Positions 26,515 to 33,761 of a stretch of DNA of 64,000 nucleotides are shown here, in pieces. The notes beneath the pieces are model-generated. The model was given only the letters and a program-made list of their open reading frames with translations. It was not told where the DNA came from and ran no database searches. Where the stretch lies: positions 1 to 64,000 of the forward strand of contig CAXUEY010000011.1 of the NCBI GenBank assembly GCA_964250225.1. The letters run 5' to 3'. The stretch's first letter is position 1, and each line of letters starts with the position of its first letter. The position numbers were made by a program, and so were the translations under genes. The DNA is from Paraktedonobacter sp964250225. Lineage in GTDB: Bacteria; Chloroflexota; Ktedonobacteria; Ktedonobacterales; Ktedonobacteraceae.

Positions 26515-26547
26515 AAAAAAGCCGCAGAGCCAACTGGTTCTTGCGAC
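26515..26547 (-). terminator. Intrinsic terminator (attenuator) in the erm leader
   Basis: On the minus strand GTCGCA (26547-26542) pairs with TGCGGC (26526-26521) with an inner CC/GG extension and an AGTT loop, followed at once by six T (26520-26515). It lies 40 bases before the erm start, so transcripts ending here would not express erm. Confidence 0.6.
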
Positions 26548-26591
26548 TGAATGCGAAGCCCAATCTTGAAAAGATGGAAAAAGCAGGAAAC

Positions 26592-26627
26592 ACGCGCATC
26601 TCTAACAAAACAATAGAGAACACGCGT
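26592..26627 (-). promoter_or_regulatory. Upstream hairpin in the erm leader
   Basis: ACGCG/CGCGT and TCTCTA/TAGAGA form an 11-bp interrupted stem 30 bases after the leader ORF. It may take part in the structural switch between termination and read-through. Confidence 0.5.
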
Positions 26628-26658
26628 ACTCAAGCAGTAGACCCCAGATGGGCTCCGC

Positions 26659-26691
26659 TCAGGCCTGCCTTATGCGTATCATAGTAAACAT
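26659..26691 (-). CDS. Ten-codon erm leader peptide
   Basis: ATG 26691, behind GAAGG, encodes MFTMIRIRQA. Arg-Ile-Arg is an instance of the basic-X-basic motif known to stall ribosomes in the presence of macrolides in other erm and msr leaders (for example ErmDL, with RLR). Stalling here would leave downstream RNA free to refold. The ribosome site spacing (about 4 bases) is short, and an internal ATG at 26682 is an alternative start. Too short to be supported by similarity; the inference rests on position and motif. Confidence 0.5.
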   Translation of the reverse strand: MFTMIRIRQA

Positions 26692-26713
26692 ATATCCTTC
26701 CATAATGTGCCTT

Positions 26714-26742
26714 ATTATAGAACGTGAGAGCAATTTTGTCCA
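26714..26742 (-). promoter_or_regulatory. Near-consensus promoter for the erm leader
   Basis: TGGACA (26742-26737) and a perfect TATAAT (26719-26714) are separated by 17 bases and read toward the leader ORF, giving a 5' UTR of about 15-20 bases before its ATG. The -35 box lies just downstream of the stop of the preceding DinB gene. Confidence 0.75.
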
Positions 26743-26755
26743 GCGTTTTTATCTG

Positions 26756-27268
26756 TTAACGCCGGGTCTTTGCCCGCTCAAACGCCGTAAGTATATACTC
26801 GATCTGTTCGATGTGTACTAAATCGTGCTCAGCCCAATGTTCCAGCCAGGTCTCTGCGTTGAACTGACCATATTCGGGATGCGAGGCGGTACGCGCCCAA
26901 TCTTCGTCGCGCAGAAGTGTGAATATGCTCAAGCTGGCCGCGCGCTGTATCGTGAAATCTTGCAGCAACTCGCTCACTTTATCGCGCGCGGTGTTGCGAT
27001 GGCTATGCCATTTTTTCTCATCGTGCGACGCGAGTGCGGGATTCTCCTCCCTCACCATGCGTACCAGGCGCGTGCGCATGACAAACGCCTCGTCGTCCAC
27101 CAGATGCGCCAGGATCTCGCGTATGCTCCATTCGTCGGGGCCGGTGCGGAAATCGAGCGCGGCATCTGTGAGCGCAGCAGTTAAACGAGTGAGCGTTGCC
27201 GGGGTCTGTTCTAAGGTGGCAATCAATTGGGTATGCGATATAGACATGTTTGAAATACTTTCTACCAT
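26756..27268 (-). CDS. DinB-fold protein
   Basis: 170 residues with the DinB pattern: TGPDEWSIREILAHLVDDEAF (His near residue 55) and the C-terminal AEHDLVHIEQIEYIL (His near 150 and 154), a likely three-His metal site. Members of this superfamily transfer or hydrolyse thiol conjugates or act as mycothiol-dependent isomerases; no substrate can be named. The start is uncertain: ATG 27268 or ATG 27247, neither with a strong ribosome site. It lies upstream of erm on the same strand, but erm has its own promoter. Confidence 0.7.
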   Translation of the reverse strand: MVESISNMSISHTQLIATLEQTPATLTRLTAALTDAALDFRTGPDEWSIREILAHLVDDEAFVMRTRLVRMVREENPALASHDEKKWHSHRNTARDKVSELLQDFTIQRAASLSIFTLLRDEDWARTASHPEYGQFNAETWLEHWAEHDLVHIEQIEYILTAFERAKTRR

Positions 27269-27554
27269 ATAAAAGGTTTTTGGAATTAGCCTCAGCAGGA
27301 CAGGAGGAACAGCTTATGTCCTCTCCCTCGGCGTATGGCCTCCCCACAGGGCCTATGCAGTGCCCAATTTTTTTATTATATCACAACCAATCATGCTGGA
27401 AGATTTGGAGGTACAAAATTGAGCACTTGTACTAATGGATTCTGCTAACCTTGACTCTCCCCCCTCTTCTGATACCATATCGTTTATGGATATATCCGCG
27501 TATGGTATATTCTGCTCCAGGCAAGCGCAGCATAGAGAAAGAAGGTTATAATTG

Positions 27555-27696
27555 ATGCATGTATATTTTATCAGGCACGGTGAGAATACCGAATAAACTG
27601 CACGGAGGCAAGATTCAGATCTTAGAGCCGTGGGATATTAGTGAGGGAACTCTATCACCGCTTGCCTTCGCATACAGCTTAAACCTGGATAAGTAA
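27555..27696 (+). pseudogene. Remnant of a histidine-phosphatase-like gene
   Basis: Behind a GAAGG site an ATG opens MHVYFIRHGENTE, which matches the N-terminus of phosphoglycerate-mutase-type histidine phosphatases (catalytic RHGE), then stops after 13 codons. Shifting the frame by one base continues for about 34 codons (NKLHGGKIQILEPWD...) to TAA at 27694. The family's remaining 150 residues are absent. The rest of the 433-base interval 27269-27701 shows nothing further. Confidence 0.4.
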
Positions 27697-27701
27697 CAAG
27701 T

Positions 27702-29075
27702 CTATTTCGTCTCAGGCAATCCGGCCTTCTGCCACGCATCCATGCCGCCAACCACGTTCACGAGGCGCTGGAAACCGTGGCGTTGGAGGATGGCGCTGGC
27801 GACGGTGCTACGCTGGCCGCTGCCGCAGATGACGGCTATTGGTGCGTTGGGGTCGAGTTCGTCCACGTGCTGCTCGACGGCGTGGTAGGGGATGTGCAGC
27901 GCGTCGGCAATGTGGTCCTCGTCCCATTCGTTCTGCTCGCGCACGTCGAGTACGCTCAGGCTGGCGCGTTGCTCGTGGAGTTGCTCGACGCACATTTGCG
28001 CCAGTTCTTGCACGGGCAGATCGGCTGCTTGCCAGGCGAGCATCCCACCGGCTAGATAGCCGCTCACCTGGTCGTAACCGACGACTGCGAGTTGGGTGCA
28101 GGCTTCGCGCAGATCCACTTCATTTTCGACGATCAGCAACAGGCGGCTCGCGGCGGGCGCGATAAAACCGACCCGCGTGGCGAAGGCTGAGCCGTGCAGA
28201 GCGGCGTGGAGCGCGCCAGAGATATGGCCGATACCAAACTGCTCCGGCGAACGCGTATCAAGCGCCAGGGCACCATGCTCCATCTCTTGCTGGAAGGCGG
28301 CGGGATTGAGCGCGCAGGGAGTCAGCATGGGTGCGGGTTGAGGAGCATCGCCACGGTTGCGCTCGACGATATTGGCCATGTTGGGTGGGCGTTGCGGCAG
28401 GTGCTCGTTGATAGCGCGCACAAAGTCGGGTCGCGAGCTGGGAGCGATAGCAGGATTATGCTTGCGCTCAAAGCCGATAGTCGAGCTGGTCTTGGCATTC
28501 ATACCGCGTCCACACAGCGAGCCGGCCACGTGCGCGGGATAGACTTCAACGCCATCCTCCAGCTTGAGCAGACGCTCAAAGATGCTGTCATAGAGCGCGT
28601 TGGCCCCCTCGGTGCCAGAGACCGCGAGGTCGGGACGCGCCACATCGCCGATAAACAGCGAATCGCCAGTCAGGACCAGCCAGGGATCGTCGCTGCGACT
28701 GGTATCCGCTACAGCCAGGGCGATATGTTCGGGACGATGGCCGGGCGTATGGATGACGCGCATCTTCACCACCCCAAAGTTCAGTTCAGCGCCATCTTTG
28801 AGGCCGTGATGGGGATAGGCCACGGCTGCCTGCTCATGCACATAGATGCGCGCCCCGGTGCGGCTGGCCAGTTCACCATGCGCGGAAATGTGGTCGGCAT
28901 GGTTGTGCGTCTCGATCACCGCGTCCACGTGCATGCCTTTGGCCGAGGTGAGCGCGAGGATCTCTTCAACCATATCGAGGCGCGGATCAACGACAGCGCA
29001 GGTGCCCGCGTCGGGACAGCCAATGATATAGCTGGCACAGCCCAGGTCTTCTTTGACGAGTTGCTTGAAATACAT
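27702..29075 (-). CDS. Persulfide dioxygenase-rhodanese fusion (ETHE1-like)
   Basis: 457 residues. An MBL-fold persulfide dioxygenase domain (about 1-235) has the iron-site motif ETHNHADHISAHGE, HTPGHRPEH and LTGDSLFIGDVARPD. Two rhodanese domains follow (about 265-355 and 365-457). The second keeps the active Cys in AVICGSGQRS; the first has LLLIVENEVD in that position and no Cys, so it is probably structural. The enzyme would oxidise glutathione- or bacillithiol-type persulfide to sulfite and exchange sulfur with thiosulfate. ATG 29075 follows AGAGGG; the longer frame upstream crosses repeats. Confidence 0.9.
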   Translation of the reverse strand: MYFKQLVKEDLGCASYIIGCPDAGTCAVVDPRLDMVEEILALTSAKGMHVDAVIETHNHADHISAHGELASRTGARIYVHEQAAVAYPHHGLKDGAELNFGVVKMRVIHTPGHRPEHIALAVADTSRSDDPWLVLTGDSLFIGDVARPDLAVSGTEGANALYDSIFERLLKLEDGVEVYPAHVAGSLCGRGMNAKTSSTIGFERKHNPAIAPSSRPDFVRAINEHLPQRPPNMANIVERNRGDAPQPAPMLTPCALNPAAFQQEMEHGALALDTRSPEQFGIGHISGALHAALHGSAFATRVGFIAPAASRLLLIVENEVDLREACTQLAVVGYDQVSGYLAGGMLAWQAADLPVQELAQMCVEQLHEQRASLSVLDVREQNEWDEDHIADALHIPYHAVEQHVDELDPNAPIAVICGSGQRSTVASAILQRHGFQRLVNVVGGMDAWQKAGLPETK

Positions 29076-29221
29076 CTTCGTACCCTCTTGAGAAATGTTA
29101 TAACGCACTGGCAATAGGCCGATAGACCGGCATAGATAACTGATGGTTATCATTTCAACAAAATCTATACCTATTAGTAGTGTAACATGTCGCAGAGAAG
29201 TTTTGAAGGGTCGCTCCCCAC

Positions 29222-29386
29222 GCCGATGGCGAGCATCGGCGCTACACGTGACGGGGATCGGACGCGAGGTCCGAGGCGTGGCCATCTGGCGATGGCCACG
29301 TGTTGACGACTACACGCCGATGCATACTGGTGCGATCATCAACGCGTTCGGTGAGGAACACACCGAACGCCTGGACCTCGCGTCCG
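29222..29386. repeat. Cluster of nested palindromes upstream of the persulfide dioxygenase gene
   Basis: Within 165 bases there are three perfect hairpins: GCCGATG/CATCGGC (29222-29240), GTGGCCATC/GATGGCCAC (29278-29299) and CGTTCGGTG/CACCGAACG (29345-29369). In addition a 14-base arm at 29259-29272 is repeated inverted at 29373-29386. It lies between two same-strand genes (UvrA-like fragment and dioxygenase). It may be a REP/MITE-like element or a non-autonomous insertion; no direct flanking repeats were confirmed. Confidence 0.6.
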
Positions 29387-29412
29387 GTGTGGGTGGGGAG
29401 ACGTGTGTATCG

Positions 29413-29913
29413 CTACAGCTTCTGGCGTAAGAACTGGCCGGTGTAGGAGCGCGGATTGCTGGCAATCTCTTCGGGCGTGCCCTGGCAGATGATCTGGCCG
29501 CCATGCTTGCCGCCCTCTGGTCCCAGGTCGATGATGTAGTCAGCGGTCTTCACGACGTCCAGGTTGTGCTCGATGACCAGGACGCTGTTACCGCGCTCGA
29601 TCAGCCGGTTCAAGCTGTCCAGCAGACGTGAGATATCCGCCAGGTGCAGGCCGGTGGTAGGCTCGTCAAGAATGTAGAGGGTATGGCCGCCGCGCTTGAC
29701 CTTGCCCAGTTCGTAGGCCAGCTTGATGCGCTGAGCCTCGCCACCGGAGATGGTGCTTGATGATTGGCCCAGCTTCAGATAGCCCAGGCTGCCATAGAGG
29801 ATCGCGGCCAGCACCATCCGATCCTGCCGCACGCGTGCTACAAACGCTGCCAGCGCCTCTTCGTAACGCTTACGTAGCTCTGCTCGATTGGGTGGAGAGT
29901 TGGTCATGGACAT
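29413..29913 (-). CDS. Chimeric ORF: nucleotidyltransferase N-terminus joined to UvrA C-terminal fragment
   Basis: 166 residues. The first about 43 (YEEALAAFVARVRQDRMVLAAILYGSL) look like the start of an MNT-type nucleotidyltransferase up to its GS motif. From GYLKLGQSSSTISGGEAQRIK onward it is the extreme C-terminal ATPase half of UvrA: ABC signature, Walker B LYILDEPTTGLH, VIEHNLDVVKTADYIIDLGPEGG. UvrA's N-terminal ATPase, zinc fingers and Walker A are missing. A full ribosome site (AAGGAGG) precedes ATG 29913, so it may be expressed, but it cannot do nucleotide-excision repair. Probably a deletion fusion. Confidence 0.75.
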   Translation of the reverse strand: MSMTNSPPNRAELRKRYEEALAAFVARVRQDRMVLAAILYGSLGYLKLGQSSSTISGGEAQRIKLAYELGKVKRGGHTLYILDEPTTGLHLADISRLLDSLNRLIERGNSVLVIEHNLDVVKTADYIIDLGPEGGKHGGQIICQGTPEEIASNPRSYTGQFLRQKL

Positions 29914-30183
29914 GAGAAGATACCTCCTTGATCTTGTGGGGCAACAACACGAGGACTATTATAACATTAGTGTCAATAGCTTCAAAATGATAATTTTGAA
30001 AACGAATAATGAGAGAAATGAAATAACGAAATAACAAAATAAAAATGAGAAAAATAAAAGTGAGGTCGAAAATGGGAAAATGAGCGAGCAAAAGAGCAGA
30101 ATAGCTCGACAGCACGCGCTCTTTTGCGTATACTGTCGAGGCAAACAGCGATCTGAGCATTTTTAGACGAAGGGCAGTAATAT
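29914..30183. promoter_or_regulatory. AT-rich divergent intergenic region
   Basis: 270 bases between divergent genes, markedly AT-rich (29960-30090) compared with the surroundings. A CTCGACAG...CTGTCGAG inverted repeat brackets a TATACT box near 30102-30140, reading toward the kinase gene. Confidence 0.4.
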
Positions 30184-30792
30184 ATGAAGAACGATATCCC
30201 CCACCGCTCGTGGCAGGTGCTCTTGCTTGGTGGAGCTTCTGGCACCGGGAAAACCAGTGTCAGCTATCGGCTGGCGCAGCATTTCAAGATTGGCATCACC
30301 GAGGTTGACGATTTCCAGGTCATTCTGGAACGCATGACAACGCCTGCGGAACAACCCGCGCTCCACTACTGGCAGACTCATCCTGAAGCCGGAGACATGC
30401 CAGCAGAGGAGATTCTCAAACTCTCTATCGCGGTTGGTCAGGCTATGGCACCTGCTATGGAAGCGGTGATTGCCAATCACCTGGAGTCGCAGGCGCCTGT
30501 GGTGCTGGAGGGCGATTTTATCCTCCCAGCGCTAGTGACGCTGCCCGCTTTGGCAGCCAGCGCGCTTAAGAGCCAGATACGAGCAGTGTTTCTGTATGAG
30601 GAGAGCGAAGAGCAGTTGCGGCGTAATTTTTTACAGCGTGAACCAGAAGAAGGTATTCAGGAGAAGCGGGCGCGGGTAAGCTGGCTCTATGGGCAATGGC
30701 TCAAGGAAGAGGCGGAACGCGCGGGCGCAATTGCTTTGCCCGCGCGTCCCTGGGATGATCTGTTTGAGCGCATTCTGGTGGCTATTGAATAG
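30184..30792 (+). CDS. P-loop small-molecule kinase-like protein
   Basis: 202 residues. Walker A is LLLGGASGTGKTSVSYRLA (about 13-31), followed by ITEVDDFQVILERM, whose Asp-Asp resembles the substrate-binding region of 2-phosphoglycerate kinase and related enzymes. The C-terminal REPEEGIQEKRARVSWLYGQWL resembles the arginine-rich lid. The substrate is unknown. Start ATG 30184 has only a weak upstream site (GGCAGTAATAT). It ends 22 bases short of the convergent HEAT/WD40 gene. Confidence 0.65.
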   Translation: MKNDIPHRSWQVLLLGGASGTGKTSVSYRLAQHFKIGITEVDDFQVILERMTTPAEQPALHYWQTHPEAGDMPAEEILKLSIAVGQAMAPAMEAVIANHLESQAPVVLEGDFILPALVTLPALAASALKSQIRAVFLYEESEEQLRRNFLQREPEEGIQEKRARVSWLYGQWLKEEAERAGAIALPARPWDDLFERILVAIE

Positions 30793-30813
30793 TTCAGGCG
30801 GGATAACAGTCTT

Positions 30814-32985
30814 TCAGCCCACCTGCAATACAGCGAGTTGAGAGTGCTGGCCAGCCAGGGCGATGAATGTATTGTCAGGTGACCACACCAGGTTAGGCGA
30901 CCACACCCCCATCGGGTCAGGCGCCTGCAAGGGAGGAACGTGATACGAGCGCAGCGTTTTTCCTGTGCGCACATCCCAGACAAGGAGCGTATGATCGCTA
31001 TCCAGCGAGGCAATATACCTATCATCGTTCGACCAGCTTATGTTGAGAATCCGCGTATTGGCAGGATGGCCCTGATAGGTCAGGACTTGATGCCCGCTTG
31101 CAGCATCCCACACCTGGATGTCGTTGCTCCCATTGCTCACAGCAATAGAGCGGCTCTGATTGGAAACTGCGCTGCTTGAGGCGGCGGGAAGGGTCAGGGT
31201 CGTGTGACCTGTCCGTGCATCCCAGATCGTCCAGGTAGATCCTCCAGCCTGATACGAATCAGAGGAGATAATATGCGTGCCATCACTCGTCCACTGTGGG
31301 TTATACGCAAAGTCTGAGGAAGCGGCGAGCAATTTGCCGGTCGAGACATCCCAGATCTGCATGCCCTTTACGGCAGGCATGGTTATGAGAACCCGTCGGC
31401 TATCAGGGGACCAGGTGAGCTGGGCTACATCAGTGGGAGAAACACTCAACGCGACCTTGCCGGTGAGAGCATCCCAGATGGTGAACACCCTGGCATTCGA
31501 TCCGGCAGCGATATAGCGGCCATCGGGCGACCACTGCAACTCAAAGCTATTGGGCAAAGGATCTGGATATGCTGCGATTTTACTTCTGGTGGTGAAGTCC
31601 CATATCTCTACCATACCATTGTTGCGGTTAATGAACGCAATCAATTTCCCATCATTGGACCAGCTAGGATACTGTACAGCATCATTGAAGCTCAATAGCA
31701 TCTGGCCGCTGACGTAATCCCATACCTGGTATACCCCTTGATCGTCACTTACCGTGACATAACGATCAGGTCCAACAAAGTAAAAAGCCTGAGCAGTGAT
31801 AGGTTCGGTCGGCAATTTGAGCGCCTCCGTTATTTTGTGGGCCCTGGCATCCCAGGCATAGATATGCGCGCCGCTCTTGCCGTTTACATATTGGCCCGGA
31901 GTCGCATTGGTATCATCGCTGAAGCTCAGATATCTGCTATCAGCGGTCCACCCGCCAATGGCGATATTCCCTCGCCCCTGAAAACTATAGAGAGTCTTAC
32001 CCTGTTGGTTGGGAGAAAGAGTCTTGCCCGGTTGGGTGGGAGACAGCACAATTTGCGTAAGAGTAGATTGGCCAGGCCCGCTAGCAGAGAAAGAGAAACG
32101 TTGAGTGATGGCCAACCAGGAGAACAGCAGACCCACCAGCAAGAGCGCGGCTATGACTTTCTCCCAAACATGCCGCTGGGAGCGTTTCCGCATCATAACG
32201 GGCTGATGGGGAACATGCTGCTTATCCAAGTCAGGCATCGATGTGCTCTCATTGAACATTTCTTCTAGCATTGCCTGTTTCTCCATATATTGCTCAGGTG
32301 GGACATTCAACTGGCCTGACATAGCATCAAACAAACGTTGGACGGGTGTTGGCGGCGTTTGAGCGACAACCGTTGCAGCGATGGAGGGATGCGCCTGCTG
32401 AAGAGCGAGCATAGCAACCTCGCGCACCGCAGCATCCTCATCGTTTAAGGCACTGACCAGCGAGAGCACAGGCGCGCGCTGACCCAGTTCTCCCAGAGCC
32501 AGGAGCACGGCCTCGCGTACCAACCAGGCAGGATCGGTTGTTGCTGTCACTAATACCTCGAGCGGGGCGCGCTCGCCAGATAGACCAAGAGCCCGCGCTG
32601 CCACTGCGCGCACGGCACTCTCCTCGTCATTGAGAGCGTCAGCTACAGGCTCTAGCGGCATTCGTGCTCCTTGCTCTGCTAAAGCCAGGACCGCCATTGC
32701 TCGCACCTGCCAGATAGGATCGTGCAACGCGACGATGAGAGGCTCCAGAGCCAGCCCCGTAGCCTTTGCCTGCACGCCGAACATACGCACCGCTCGAATG
32801 CGCACCTGCCACGCTTCATCGCGCAAAACTTTCAACAGATCATCTGGAGATGGCTCAACATAAGCACTCTCTAACCCTAAGTGTGCCAGTACAGCAGGCA
32901 AGAGGGAAGCTGGAGCCTGAATGCTCTCTTGATCGCCTGATCTCTGCTGGGCATCTCTCTCGCGAAATCGCTCGTTCTCTCCCAT
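30814..32985 (-). CDS. HEAT-repeat/transmembrane/WD40 protein, putative sensor paired with sigma factor
   Basis: 723 residues with a clear three-part layout. About 30-190: HEAT-like repeats, with phrases such as DPAWLVREAVLLALGELGQ and DEDAAVREVAMLALQQ. About 270-295: one membrane helix (VIAALLLVGLLFSWLAIT). About 330-723: WD40-type blades with SPDSRR, WSNDDRYIASLDSDHTLLVWD and similar. The HEAT part should be cytoplasmic and the propeller outside. It starts 4 bases after the sigma factor stop with the ribosome site overlapping that stop, so the two are coupled; HEAT repeats could bind the sigma factor. Function inferred from architecture. Confidence 0.75.
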   Translation of the reverse strand: MGENERFRERDAQQRSGDQESIQAPASLLPAVLAHLGLESAYVEPSPDDLLKVLRDEAWQVRIRAVRMFGVQAKATGLALEPLIVALHDPIWQVRAMAVLALAEQGARMPLEPVADALNDEESAVRAVAARALGLSGERAPLEVLVTATTDPAWLVREAVLLALGELGQRAPVLSLVSALNDEDAAVREVAMLALQQAHPSIAATVVAQTPPTPVQRLFDAMSGQLNVPPEQYMEKQAMLEEMFNESTSMPDLDKQHVPHQPVMMRKRSQRHVWEKVIAALLLVGLLFSWLAITQRFSFSASGPGQSTLTQIVLSPTQPGKTLSPNQQGKTLYSFQGRGNIAIGGWTADSRYLSFSDDTNATPGQYVNGKSGAHIYAWDARAHKITEALKLPTEPITAQAFYFVGPDRYVTVSDDQGVYQVWDYVSGQMLLSFNDAVQYPSWSNDGKLIAFINRNNGMVEIWDFTTRSKIAAYPDPLPNSFELQWSPDGRYIAAGSNARVFTIWDALTGKVALSVSPTDVAQLTWSPDSRRVLITMPAVKGMQIWDVSTGKLLAASSDFAYNPQWTSDGTHIISSDSYQAGGSTWTIWDARTGHTTLTLPAASSSAVSNQSRSIAVSNGSNDIQVWDAASGHQVLTYQGHPANTRILNISWSNDDRYIASLDSDHTLLVWDVRTGKTLRSYHVPPLQAPDPMGVWSPNLVWSPDNTFIALAGQHSQLAVLQVG

Positions 32986-32989
32986 AAAT

Positions 32990-33571
32990 TTACCCTACCT
33001 GATTCATATGTGTATCGTCATGTATTTTACGCAAAAGCCTGATGCCGCGATGAACATTGGCTTTGACTGTGCCTGATGGCTGATGAAGTAGTTCGGCTAT
33101 TTCCTGATAGCTCAGGTCCGCGAAATAACGAAGATTGACAGCCACGCGATACCGTTCCGGCAACAAAGCGACCAACCCTTCCAATTCGCGTCGATCCTCA
33201 CGTTGCCTCACCTCCTGCTCTGGACCTGGTGAATGGTCTTCTATGTCGAGCACAGAACTCTCTTCTGAGAAATCGCAAGAGGCAATTTGTGGTCGGGAGC
33301 TATGCGTATGGCTATACAGGACATTCAAAGCGATCTTATAGAGCCAGGGCCGTAATTTAAGCGTTTGGATGCGTATAGCCGGGTAGCTCTTCAGAGCAAA
33401 ATAGGCGCGGATCAAGGCATCCTGGGTGATATCGTCGGCAGCATGTGCATCGCCCGTCTGCCGCAATACAAAGGCATAGAGGCAGTGCTGATAGGTCGCC
33501 ACCAGTTGTGCAAAGGACCCATCGAGATTCTTTGCCAGTAGCGTCGTTAAATCCTCGTCGTCCAGGTGCAT
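32990..33571 (-). CDS. ECF-type sigma-70 family factor
   Basis: 193 residues. Region 2 is near 20-95 (DITQDALIRAYFAL, PWLYKIALNVLYSHTHS) and region 4 near 135-185 with LPERYRVAVNLRYFADLSYQEIAELLHQPSGTVKANVHRGIRLLRK. Both sigma domains are complete. I use ATG 33571 (AAGG about 11 bases upstream); the frame runs to 33616 without a site. The downstream HEAT/WD40 membrane protein is translationally coupled. Confidence 0.88.
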   Translation of the reverse strand: MHLDDEDLTTLLAKNLDGSFAQLVATYQHCLYAFVLRQTGDAHAADDITQDALIRAYFALKSYPAIRIQTLKLRPWLYKIALNVLYSHTHSSRPQIASCDFSEESSVLDIEDHSPGPEQEVRQREDRRELEGLVALLPERYRVAVNLRYFADLSYQEIAELLHQPSGTVKANVHRGIRLLRKIHDDTHMNQVG

Positions 33572-33761
33572 AATTCTCGCCTTCTCAGTCCTTTCTAGAA
33601 ATAGAACTGCGTACATGGCGTTTGGGTTGCAAAAAACTGGATGTTCCTGACTGCTTCTCTAGAAAAAGTGAGTCTCCAAAATAAAAGAGCTGACACGGCT
33701 CACCGTACCGGCTCTTTCTGCTTCTAGGAATAGGGGAGAAATCGAGAGGATAGCTCGCTAT

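Noticed and set aside
26355..26633. 92-codon minus-strand frame overlapping the erm leader and the start of erm
   Set aside because: It crosses the terminator and the first codons of erm in another frame; no similarity and no ribosome site.
29076..29285. Extended N-terminus of the persulfide dioxygenase
   Set aside because: Runs into the palindrome block; the family begins at MYFKQL, which has its own ribosome site.
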